Source: JABCPO02 sp963546185 (lineage in GTDB: Bacteria; Bacillota; Clostridia; TANB77; CAG-508). From it: 19,612 bases of DNA. The notes under the pieces are model-generated. The model did not search any database. It had not been told where the DNA came from and saw only the letters and a program-made list of their open reading frames with translations. The position numbers and the translations under genes were made by a program. Position 1 is the first letter of the stretch. Each line of letters opens with the position of its first letter. The DNA is taken from the NCBI GenBank assembly GCA_963546185.1, contig CAUULU010000015.1, positions 1-19,612 on the forward strand, in the 5' to 3' direction. Positions 8,705 to 17,253 of the stretch are shown here, piece by piece.

Positions 8705-11700
8705 ATGAACCTATTAATAGATATGATAAAAGAAAATAAAAAATATAATGAATATATTGAAAATATAAAAATGCACAATAGTCCAGTTATGATTACTGGG
8801 CTTACTTTTGCTTCTAAAAGTTTCTTTTTAGCAAGTACAATATCAAGTATTATAAAAGAAAGAAAGAGTGATGATAAAGAAATATATTACTATATTGTAG
8901 AAAATGAAATAGATATAGAAAAGCAAAAAAGAGATATTGAATATTTTACAAGTGAATTAGATATAGAAGTTCTAGACTTTCCTAAAAAAGATATAAGAGA
9001 TTTTGACATAATATCTGAAAGTCTAGAAGTTTATAAAAAAAGGATGGAAGTATTTAATAGGATTGTTAGAAAGTATGAAAATTCTCTTGAAAAAGATGTT
9101 ATTATTATAGCTACAATAGAGTCATTAATGCAAAGAATAATACCAAAAGATATATTAGCTAAAAATAAGATTATTTTAGCAAAAGACGAAGAATATAGAC
9201 AAAATGATATTATAAGAAAACTAAATGTTTTAGGATATAAAAGAGAAGATGTTGCTGAAAATATAGGAGAATATTCAGTAAAAGGTGGAATATTGGATAT
9301 TTCGATTAAGGAAGAAGAAGGGGTTAGAATTGAATTTTGGGGAGATACTATAGTATCTTTAAGAACATATAGTAATATATCTCAAAAAAGCTTGAAAGAA
9401 ATAGAAAAAGTAGAAATATTACCATTAACAGAATATATTTTCGAAAAAAATATTGAAGATATTATAGTAGATATAAAAGAAAATAACTACTATAATGAAG
9501 ATAAAGATGAAATAGAAAATATTATAACACGAAAAAAGATTAGAAAAAAAGTAGATTATCAAGAAGAAATTAATGAAGATATAGAAAGATTAAAAGAAGG
9601 GGAAATAAATCAATTAATAGAAAAATATATAAATTATTTTTATGAAAAAAAAGAATATATAGTTGATTATATTTCTGAAAAAAGTTATATATTTTTTGAT
9701 AATTATTCTAAACTTCTTGAAAGATCTAACAGTGTTTTAAAAGAAGCAATTAATCAAAATAATGGACTTATAGAACGTGGAAAGCTTGTAAACCAGGCAT
9801 TAGACAATATGTATTCATATAAAAATATAGTAAAAAAAATTTTAGAAAAAGAAATTTTTACAATATATTTAGAACAAGAAAAAATAGTAGAGCTTGATGA
9901 ATATAATAAGTTAATAAAAAAGAATAAGTATAATTTTGAATTTACTGAATATAGTTTTTTAAAAACTGAATTACAAAATTTAGAAGAAATTTTAAGAGAA
10001 GAGCAAAATAAAAATAAATGTATTTATATAATTGCTTATGAAAATTATAATTATATTTTAGAACATATATTAAAAAATATTAAAGAAAATAAAAAAGATT
10101 ATAATGATAAAATTCAAATTTTAAAAGGAAAAATATCTAAAGGATTTAGATTAAAAGAGAAAGATAATAATTTTTTAATTATATCTATAGATTCAGAAAC
10201 ATCTAGGAATACTGAAAAAAGAGTAGGAAAAAATAGTATTTTTACAAATGCAGAAAACATAATATTTGCAGATTTAGAACAAGGAGACTATATTGTACAT
10301 AAAATAAATGGTATTGGGAAGTTTATTGAAATCAAGAAAGTAGAAGTACAGGGAATAAGTAAAGACTACATAAAAGTAGAGTATAGGGATAATGATTATC
10401 TATATGTACCTACAGATGATTTATCAAATGTTAGAAAGTTTATAGGAGCAGCGCGGAAATGAACCAAAATTGAATAGACTTGGTACAAAAGAATGGGAAA
10501 AGACTAAGCAAAAAGTTAAATCAAATTTAAGAGAAGTTGCTGTAGAACTTATTAAGCTTTATGCGAAAAGAGAAAAATCAAAGGGATTTAAGTTTTCTAA
10601 AGATGGAAAAGATCAAGAAGATTTTGAATATGATTTTATATATGCAGAAACAGAAGACCAATTAAGATGTGTTGCTGAAATAAAAAAAGATATGGAAGAT
10701 GAAAAACCTATGGATAGATTACTTTGTGGGGATGTTGGTTTTGGTAAAACAGAAGTTGCAATGCGTGCAGCATTTAAAGCGGTAAATGACATAAAACAAG
10801 TTGCATATATTGTTCCAACAACAGTACTTGCAAAACAACAGGCAAATGAATTTAGAAATAGAATGAAAAACTTTCCTATTACTATTGAAGATATAAGTAG
10901 ATTTAAGACAGCAAAGGAACAAAAAGACATAATAGAAAAGTTATCTAGAGGAGAAATTGACATAATAATAGGGACTCATAGATTATTAAGTTCAGATATA
11001 AAATTTAGAGATTTAGGCCTTCTTATAATAGATGAGGAACATAGATTTGGAGTTAAAGACAAAGAAAAGATAAAGATTATAAAAGATACGGTAGATGTAT
11101 TAACAATGACAGCAACACCAATACCAAGAACTATGAATATGTCACTTTCTGGAGTAAGAGATATGTCTGTAATTTATGAACCACCATATAATAGACTACC
11201 TATAAAAACATATATAATAGAAAAAGATATGGATATTATAAAAGAGGCAATATATAAGGAAGTAGAAAGAGGTGGACAAGTATTTTATGTATACAATAGA
11301 GTTGAGTTTATTGAAAATACAGTAAATGACTTAAAAAAAGAGCTACCAAACATAGAAATTGATTATGCACATGGTAAGATGACTCCAAAACAAATAGAAA
11401 AGAAAATGAAAGATTTTGTTGAAAATAAAACAAAAGTACTAGTATGTACAACAATATTAGAATCTGGAATAGACATTCCAAATGCAAATACAATAATAAT
11501 TGAAGATGGTGATAAACTTCGGACTTGCACAACTATATCAGATGAGAGGTAGAGTACGGAAGATCTGCAAGACAAGGATATGCATATATAATGGTAAAAA
11601 GGAATAAAAATATATCAGAAACTTCAGAAAAAAGATTACAAGCATTAAAAGAGTTTACAGAACTTCGGATCAGGATTTAAAATAGCTATGAGAGATTTGG

Positions 11701-12311
11701 AAATAAGAGGAGCTGGAAGCCTATTTGGTGATATTCAGTCAGGACATATGGAACAAGTAGGATATGAAACATATACAAAACTTTTAGAAGAAAATATAAG
11801 GGAACTAAAAGGTGAAGAAATTGTAACTGAAGAAAATACTGTTATAGATATATTAGTAGATGCATATATACCAGATACATATATAAGTAAGCAAAAATAT
11901 AAGATGGATATATATCAAGAAATAATATATTGCAAAGATAATGGTAAGCTTAAAGAAGTTGTAAAAGGTTTAATAGATAGATATGGAGAATTTCCAAATG
12001 AGCTTAAAAATTTTGTTAAGATTATAATTTTAAGAAATATGGCAGAAAAACAGGGGATATCTAAAATAATTGAAAATAAATCAGAATATATAAAAAATAC
12101 GGTAAATATACATATTAATGATAAATTTAATCTGGATTCAGTTGAAAAACTAATAAAGACATATGGAACAAGAATTAATTTTAAGAATTCAAAATCAGAA
12201 CAAGAAAAATGTATTATAATATATAAATATAAGGATGAAACAAGAAAAATAGAAGAAATACATACATTTTTAAATGTAATAAAATCAGAAAAAATAGCTA
12301 AGGAAAAATAG
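8705..12311 (+). CDS. mfd: Transcription-repair coupling factor Mfd, reconstructed across four CGGA sites
   Basis: Mfd removes RNA polymerase stalled at DNA damage and recruits UvrA. Counting each CGGA as one glycine gives a continuous 1200-residue protein, slightly above family length. Visible in order are a UvrB-like N-terminal region including EFWGD near 218, an RNA-polymerase-interacting domain (GDYIVHKINGIGKF then YVPTDDL) near 525-575, and helicase motif I GDVGFGKT at 675-682. These are followed by DEEH at 776-779, TATPIPRT at 802-809, motif VI QMRGRVGR near 944-952, the translocation motif GSGFKIAMRDLEIRGAG from 987, and a C-terminal UvrA-binding domain. The four recoded glycines are residues 584, 939, 951 and 987. 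Residue 951 is the glycine of GRVGR beside the conserved arginine. Without recoding the longest piece would be only the first 585 residues. No other lesion is present, so the gene looks maintained rather than decayed. Confidence 0.9.
10454..10457 (+). other. CGGA site 2 (mfd, Gly584)
   Basis: Codon context is GCA GCG CGGA AAT GAA. The unshifted frame stops two codons later at TGA 10460-10462. The +1 frame gives GNEPKLNRLG, the conserved junction between the polymerase-interacting domain and the helicase linker of Mfd. Confidence 0.9.
11520..11523 (+). other. CGGA site 3 (mfd, Gly939)
   Basis: Codon context is AAA CTT CGGA CTT GCA. The +1 frame gives DKLGLAQLYQMRGR, the expected Mfd helicase motif. 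The unshifted frame stops at TAG 11550-11552. Confidence 0.93.
11557..11560 (+). other. CGGA site 4 (mfd, Gly951)
   Basis: Codon context is AGA GTA CGGA AGA TCT, only 37 bases after site 3. It supplies the second glycine of GRVGRS in helicase motif VI, which is nearly invariant in RecG/Mfd helicases. Confidence 0.93.
11666..11669 (+). other. CGGA site 5 (mfd, Gly987)
   Basis: Codon context is GAA CTT CGGA TCA GGA. The +1 frame gives ELGSGFKIAMRDLEIRG, the start of the Mfd translocation motif. The unshifted frame stops at TAA four codons later. Confidence 0.93.
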
Positions 12312-13185
12312 ATGAAAATAGAAGAAATTATAACAAGTATAAATAATAAAAAAATAATAGAAACAAATAAGCTTAAAAATAAAAAAGAAAGACATGAAAA
12401 AAAAGAATATCTTGTAGAAGGTATAAAAAATGTTTATGAATATATTAGATATAAGAAAACAGAAGGAATTATACATGTATATATAAAAGAAGAATTATAT
12501 AATGAATATATATCAGGGAAAATAAAAAGCAAAAAAGAACAAATATCATACATATTTGAAATGCTTGAAGAAAATGAAAGGGTAAAAATATATTTATTAA
12601 AAGAAAATGTGTATAATAAGATAACAAATGATATTAATCCAGAAGGTATAATAATTAAGGTTAAATTAATAGAAAATAAAACTAATTGCTTCAATAGTAC
12701 AAAAAATGAATTTAATCAAAATATTAAAATGGTTTTTGAAAATATATCAGATCCAGGTAATTTAGGAACGATAATAAGGACAGCAGTAGCAGTTGGACTT
12801 GATACAATTTACATAAGTAAGAATAGTGTTGATATATACTCACACAAGGTTATAAGAGCAAGTGCTGGAATGATATTTAAAATAAATATAATACAAGATG
12901 ATATAGAAAAGATTTTAGAAACTCTAAAAAATGAAAAATTTAGTTTTGTAAAGACTATTATGGATGGAGAAAACTTATACACATTTGCAGAAGAAAATGT
13001 GAAAAAAAAGAAAGAAAAAATAGCAATATTTTTTCGGAAATGAAGCGAATGGAATAAGTGATTATCTTAAAGAAAATATTTCTAAAAGTATAAGTATTCC
13101 AATGGAAAAAGAGACAGAAAGTTTAAATTTAGGAGTATCATTTTCTATAATAATTTATGAATTATACAGGGCAAATTTAATGTAA
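12312..13185 (+). CDS. SpoU/TrmH-family RNA 2'-O-methyltransferase, reconstructed across one CGGA site
   Basis: The enzyme is expected to methylate a ribose 2'-OH of tRNA or rRNA using S-adenosylmethionine. Reading CGGA as glycine gives 290 residues. The N-terminal part to about 120 is a substrate-binding domain of the TrmH type. The SPOUT domain shows motif 1 SDPGNLGTIIRTA near 146-158 with Asn150 and Arg156, then SHKVIRASAG near 177-186, motif 2 GNEANGIS at 242-249 and motif 3 IPM...ESLNLGVS with a YELYRA end. Motifs 2 and 3, which make the cofactor knot, lie entirely after the frameshift, so the unshifted 243-residue product would be inactive. The ATG directly follows the mfd stop codon, so translation is probably coupled. 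Which nucleotide is methylated cannot be told. Confidence 0.88.
13035..13038 (+). other. CGGA site 6 (SpoU methyltransferase, Gly242)
   Basis: Codon context is TTT TTT CGGA AAT GAA. The +1 frame gives IFFGNEANGIS, the conserved motif 2 of SpoU enzymes. The unshifted frame ends at TGA two codons later. Confidence 0.93.
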
Positions 13186-13190
13186 AAAAT

Positions 13191-13219
13191 TTGAAAAAAA
13201 TATGTATCTGTGATATCAT
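13191..13219 (+). promoter_or_regulatory. Sigma-A promoter of the DUF4364 gene
   Basis: TTGAAA at 13191-13196 is followed after 17 bases by TATCAT at 13214-13219, with TG at 13211-13212 giving an extended -10. A full AAGGAGG follows before the ATG at 13281. Confidence 0.7.
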
Positions 13220-13280
13220 CATTAATGAAAAAGAGAAAATATATGTGAATATATTTCAATATAAGGTAAGGAGGTAGAAA

Positions 13281-14000
13281 ATGCAATATACCTCAGATGA
13301 TGCATTAGCAGTAGCAGAGAATAAGATTTTAATGTTATATATCTTAGAAAAAGTAAAAAAAGATATAGCATACAAGGTATATTTAGAATTAGTCACAACA
13401 CTTACAGAAATAAACTATTTTGTTTTTCATGAAACTTTAGAAGAGTTAATAGAAGAAGGATATATATTAAAAGAAGAAAAGATTAGATATATTGATGGTG
13501 ACAAAACTTTTGACGAAGTATTAAAAGAAGGACAAGAAATAGAGTGGGATAAAGGGTTAACAGACAAAGAGGATAAAATATTAACATATAAATTGTCTAA
13601 ATTAGGAGAAGACTCTTTAAAAGTGGCTATTAATATGATACCAGGGATAAGTAAACTTAAAATTGATACAGAGTTTAAAAAACATTATAAGCTTATAAAA
13701 CAAGACTTTTCAGTTTCTGCAGATTATCTTCCAGAAAAAAATAAGGTGATATGTAAAGCAGGAGAAGATGACATAAATATTATAAGGGTAGAACTTATGA
13801 TAAATTCAGTAGAACAAGCAAAAAAGATAGTTAGAAATTGGAAAGAAAAGGCAGATACATTATATTTAGATATAATAAATATATTATCTAAAACAGAAGA
13901 AGATGAACTAGAAAAGTCTAACATGACAATAGATCTTTATGAAGAAATGGTATCTGAAAGAAAAGAAGAAGAAAGTAAAAGAGAAAAGCAAGAACAATAA
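13281..14000 (+). CDS. DUF4364-family protein
   Basis: The product is 239 residues. It matches the pattern of DUF4364, a family common in Clostridia: an N-terminal winged-helix-like region (about 8-70) with KILMLYILEKV and LEELIEEGYI, a stretch reading YKLSKLGEDSL near 106-116, then IPGISKLKIDTEFKKHYK and a beta-rich C-terminal half. The winged helix suggests DNA binding and a regulatory role, but none is proven for the family. The last 25 residues are charged Glu/Lys. The gene has its own promoter, a strong AAGGAGG and its own terminator, so it is a single-gene unit. Confidence 0.75.
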   Translation: MQYTSDDALAVAENKILMLYILEKVKKDIAYKVYLELVTTLTEINYFVFHETLEELIEEGYILKEEKIRYIDGDKTFDEVLKEGQEIEWDKGLTDKEDKILTYKLSKLGEDSLKVAINMIPGISKLKIDTEFKKHYKLIKQDFSVSADYLPEKNKVICKAGEDDINIIRVELMINSVEQAKKIVRNWKEKADTLYLDIINILSKTEEDELEKSNMTIDLYEEMVSERKEEESKREKQEQ

Positions 14001-14037
14001 ATTATAATAATAGAATAAGAAATAATAAAACATTACT

Positions 14038-14075
14038 AAAAGATGGTATGTATATAATTATATATCATCTTTTTT
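14038..14075 (+). terminator. Rho-independent terminator after the DUF4364 gene
   Basis: A long stem pairs AAAAGATGGTATGTATA with TATATATCATCTTTT (two G-U pairs) around a very short loop, and ends in a T run. Confidence 0.85.
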
Positions 14076-14111
14076 ATTAAATAGAAAACATAAATAAATA
14101 TGTGATAATCG

Positions 14112-14140
14112 TTGAAAAAAGCAGAACTATATAATATTAT
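14112..14140 (+). promoter_or_regulatory. Sigma-A promoter of exoA
   Basis: TTGAAA at 14112-14117, 17 bases, then TATTAT at 14135-14140. AAAAGGAG at 14153-14160 is the ribosome-binding site for the ATG at 14167. Confidence 0.65.
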
Positions 14141-14166
14141 ATAGAAGAATAGAAAAGGAGATATAG

Positions 14167-14919
14167 ATGAAGTTAATATCATGGAATGTAAATGGGATAA
14201 GAGCTGCATACAATAAAGGATTTAATGATTTTTTTGATAAGGAAGATGCAGACATATTTTGTATACAAGAAACAAAGATGCAAGAAGGACAATTGGATCT
14301 TGCTAAAGAAGGATATTATGTTTACTTAAATAGTGCAGAAAAGAAAGGATATTCAGGAACTGCAATATGGACAAAGGAAAAACCAATTTCTGTAAGATAT
14401 GGAATTGATATTGAAGAACATGATAAAGAAGGAAGAGTTATAACTTTAGAGTTTGAAAAGTTTTTTATGGTAACTGTATATACACCAAATGCTAAAAGAG
14501 AGCTAGAAAGATTAGAATATAGAGTTAAATGGGAAGAAGACTTTAGAAATTATTTAGAATCACTTAGAAAAATAAAACCAGTTATTTTTTGTGGAGATTT
14601 AAATGTTGCACATAAAGAATTAGATGTAAAAAATGACAAAGCAAATAGAGGACAAGCAGGATTTACTGATGAAGAAAGAAGAGAGTTTAACAATTTAATT
14701 GATTTAAAATATATAGATACATTTAGAAAGTTTTATCCAGATGAAGAAAGATTTACATGGTGGTCATATTTTGGAAAAGCTAGAGAAAAGAATGTAGGGT
14801 GGAGAATAGACTATTTTATAGTATCAGATGAACTTGAAAATAATTTAAAAGATGCAAGAATATATGATGAAATAATGGGAAGTGATCATTGCCCTGTAGG
14901 AATAGAAATAGAATTTTAA
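14167..14919 (+). CDS. exoA: Exodeoxyribonuclease III (AP endonuclease)
   Basis: The enzyme cuts DNA at abasic sites and trims 3' blocks during base-excision repair. The 250-residue product has the family length and all expected catalytic positions of the exonuclease-endonuclease-phosphatase fold: Asn7 (SWNVNGIRA), Glu35 (QETK), Tyr105 (YTPNA), Asp144 and Asn146 (CGDLNVAH), Asp215 (WRIDYF) and Asp240-His241 (GSDHCP). GGAG lies 6 bases before the ATG. It leads an operon with the AI-2E-family permease 15 bases downstream and the DUF368 transporter after that. Confidence 0.95.
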   Translation: MKLISWNVNGIRAAYNKGFNDFFDKEDADIFCIQETKMQEGQLDLAKEGYYVYLNSAEKKGYSGTAIWTKEKPISVRYGIDIEEHDKEGRVITLEFEKFFMVTVYTPNAKRELERLEYRVKWEEDFRNYLESLRKIKPVIFCGDLNVAHKELDVKNDKANRGQAGFTDEERREFNNLIDLKYIDTFRKFYPDEERFTWWSYFGKAREKNVGWRIDYFIVSDELENNLKDARIYDEIMGSDHCPVGIEIEF

Positions 14920-14934
14920 TTTAAGAGGTAAATT

Positions 14935-16162
14935 ATGAATATTAATAATACAACAAACAAAAAACATAAAAATATATTTTTAAAAATATTTATTCTTTCT
15001 GTAGCTTTAATGTTTGCATATAAGGTTATAATGGGAGAAAGTAATGTGTTTACAACCATTGGAGGATTTTTAGAAGTTCTAAAACCAATATTTTTCGCAA
15101 TGTTTATAGCATATATATTATATATTCCAGCTAAAAGGATAGAATTATTTTTAGAAAAATCTAAATCTAAAATTGTAAAAAATAAGGCTAAGGCAATAAG
15201 TATAACAATTGTATATTTAATAGCAATATTACTTTTAGTATTGTTAATAGTTTTTGGTGGAAGAGTACTTGCTAAAAACTTTGAAGAACTTATAAAAATG
15301 ATACCACATTATGTAAATGATGCTATAAACTTTTTTAAAGGATTACCTTCAGATAGTATATTATCAAACTTACATTTAGATGTTCAATTAGAAAAGTTAA
15401 AACAAATGGATTTATACAAACAAATATTACAACAAATAAGTGTTTCAGATATAATAGGACAAGCAAAACTTGCACTTAATTTTGTAAATGGTATATTTGA
15501 TGTTTTTGTAATGATAATTGTTTCTATATACTTATTATACTCAAGAAAAGAAATACAAGGATTTTTCAATAAAACTATTACAGCATTTTTTAATCAAAAT
15601 GTGAGTGATACAGTTTCGAAATATATAGAAAAAACAAATTATATATTTTTTAGATTTGTTACAACACAAATATTAGACGGATTTATAGTAGCTGTAATTG
15701 TTAGTATTGCTCTTTCAATAATGAAGGTTAAATATGCAGTTGCTTTAGGATTTTTAATAGGTATTTCAAACTTAATACCATTTTTTGGAGCTATAATAGG
15801 AGTTGGTGTAACAGGAATTGTAACATTATTTACTGGAGGATTTTCACAAGCAATATTCTCACTTGTTGTTATTACAATATTACAACAATTAGATGCAAAC
15901 ATATTAAATCCAATATTATTAGGGGAATCATTAGAAGTAAATAAAATATTAATAATAACATCTGTAATAGTAGGTGGTGCATATTTTGGGCCTATTCGGA
16001 ATGTTCCTAGCAGTACCAGTTGTTACAGTTATAACAATAATGATAAATGATATATTAGATGAAAAATTAAAAAAGAAAAAAATAGAAAAAATATTAAATA
16101 GGAAAAAGAAATTGAGACTTTTAACTATAGAACAAAAAGATAAAAAAATAATACGCAAATAA
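14935..16162 (+). CDS. AI-2E-family transporter (UPF0118), reconstructed across one CGGA site
   Basis: The product is 408 residues when CGGA at 15997 is read as glycine. It has about eight membrane helices with a long soluble loop (about 120-185) after the third helix, the family layout. Signature stretches are LYSRKE, TQILDGFIVAVI and GISNLIPFFGAIIG, and after the shift FGPIGMFLAVPVVTVI. The last 40 residues are basic and cytoplasmic. Members are assigned to export of the quorum signal AI-2 or to sodium/proton exchange, and the substrate here is unknown. The unshifted frame would lose the last helix and replace it with about 16 unrelated residues. A GAC GGA pair at 15676-15681 is read normally, which shows that only an in-frame CGG triggers the shift. 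AGAGG precedes the ATG. Confidence 0.88.
15997..16000 (+). other. CGGA site 7 (AI-2E permease, Gly355)
   Basis: Codon context is CCT ATT CGGA ATG TTC. The +1 frame gives FGPIGMFLAVPV, the conserved start of the last helix of AI-2E-family permeases. The unshifted frame ends at TGA after about 17 unrelated codons. Confidence 0.93.
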
Positions 16163-16171
16163 GAGGGGAAA

Positions 16172-17107
16172 ATGAAATTTTTAGAACACATTATAATTGG
16201 GATTATAATAGGAATTGCAAATATTGTGCCAGGAGTTAGCGCAGGTACAATGTTTGTAATCTTAGGAATATTTAAAAAATTAATAGATCAAGTAGGATTA
16301 TGCCTAGATGAAGTAAAAACAATGGTTAAGAATATAACAAAATTTAAGGAAAAAAATGGTGGTATAAGAGCAGTAGGAATAATGTTTAAAAATATATTTA
16401 TGAGCCAAAAGACATTTCTTATACCAATAGCTATAGGAATGATATTTGCAATATATTTTGTAGCAAAATTATTCTCAATATTAAATCCAGAACAAATATT
16501 ATATAGAAATTATATATTTTTAGGATTAATACTAGGAGGAATACCAGCATTATTTAAAGAATTAAAAAAAGGAACAGATATAACAAATATTAAAAAGAGA
16601 AAAATAAGTATATATATATTTATGATAATTGGATTTGCAATGATGTTTGCATTATATTTATTAAAAGTAAATGGAATAGGACTTAGAAAAGTAGGATATG
16701 AAGAATTGTCTATAGCAATGGCAATACCATTATTCTTAGTAGGAGCAATTGCAGCAGCATCAATGGTTATACCAGGAATATCTGGGTCTATGGTTGTTCT
16801 TATACTAGGATATTATGAACTTATGACATTAAGTATAAGCAAGCTTAATATGATATTCATAATACCATTTGCAATAGGAATACTTGTTGGTATTATGGCA
16901 ATATTAAAGCTTATAAAATACTTATTAGACAAACATTATACAAGAACATATTCATGTATAGTAGGTTTTGTTGTAGGGTCACTTTTAATGGTATTTCCAG
17001 GACTTCCAGTAGGAGTTATGGGATATGTAATTACTGTAATATGTATAGCTATAGGTATAATGTTATCATATATGGTTGAAAAATATTCAGAAAGAATAAA
17101 AGATTAA
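16172..17107 (+). CDS. DUF368-family membrane transporter (polyprenyl-phosphate translocase family)
   Basis: The product is 311 residues with about eight to nine membrane helices. It has the two repeated family signatures: NIVPGVSAGTM near 18-28 and MVIPGISGSMVVLILGYYE near 200-218. Both carry the Pro-Gly-(V/I)-Ser core and mark an inverted repeat of two half-transporters. Proteins of the DUF368 family (PopT) have been shown to return undecaprenyl phosphate across the membrane for cell-envelope synthesis, so this is the likely role. AGAGGGGAAA gives a strong ribosome-binding site, 9 bases after the permease stop. A bidirectional terminator follows. Confidence 0.88.
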   Translation: MKFLEHIIIGIIIGIANIVPGVSAGTMFVILGIFKKLIDQVGLCLDEVKTMVKNITKFKEKNGGIRAVGIMFKNIFMSQKTFLIPIAIGMIFAIYFVAKLFSILNPEQILYRNYIFLGLILGGIPALFKELKKGTDITNIKKRKISIYIFMIIGFAMMFALYLLKVNGIGLRKVGYEELSIAMAIPLFLVGAIAAASMVIPGISGSMVVLILGYYELMTLSISKLNMIFIIPFAIGILVGIMAILKLIKYLLDKHYTRTYSCIVGFVVGSLLMVFPGLPVGVMGYVITVICIAIGIMLSYMVEKYSERIKD

Positions 17108-17152
17108 TAGATAAATAATAAAATAAAGAAATAAAAAAGAATAAACAAAAGC

Positions 17153-17214
17153 AAAAACAACTTCAAATTAGTATGTGCTAAAATAACATATACTAAAAAG
17201 AAGTTGTTTTTTTA
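17153..17214. terminator. Bidirectional terminator between convergent genes
   Basis: A long inverted repeat pairs AAAACAACTTC with GAAGTTGTTTT and, inside, TTAGTATGTG with CATATACTAA. T runs follow the stem on both strands, so it can end the DUF368 operon (+) and the serine hydrolase gene (-). Confidence 0.85.
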
Positions 17215-17253
17215 AAATTAGTAAATAAATTAAAATAAGATATAAAATTATTT

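Noticed and set aside
10454..10462. Stop-codon recoding (TGA as an amino acid) after the first mfd site
   Set aside because: The sequence beyond TGA in that frame is not Mfd; the homologous sequence is in the +1 frame, and other sites run into TAG or TAA.
10470..11552. Mfd split into separately translated polypeptides
   Set aside because: The second open frame has no ATG start (it opens at TTG inside a conserved motif) and lacks a ribosome-binding site, and two further breaks fall inside single helicase motifs.
8705..12311. mfd as a decaying pseudogene broken by frameshifts
   Set aside because: All breaks are the same single extra base before an in-frame GGA, all motifs are intact, and the same signature occurs in other genes. 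Decay would give varied insertions, deletions and stops.
3139..16000. Sequencing or assembly artefact (for example a methylation-linked base-calling error)
   Set aside because: Contexts differ on both sides and the insertion occurs only where GGA is a codon in frame, which a machine error cannot know. It is still the first thing to verify from raw reads.
3139..16000. Simple reassignment of CGG to another amino acid
   Set aside because: A triplet reassignment would keep the frame, but homology continues only in the +1 frame at each of the seven sites.
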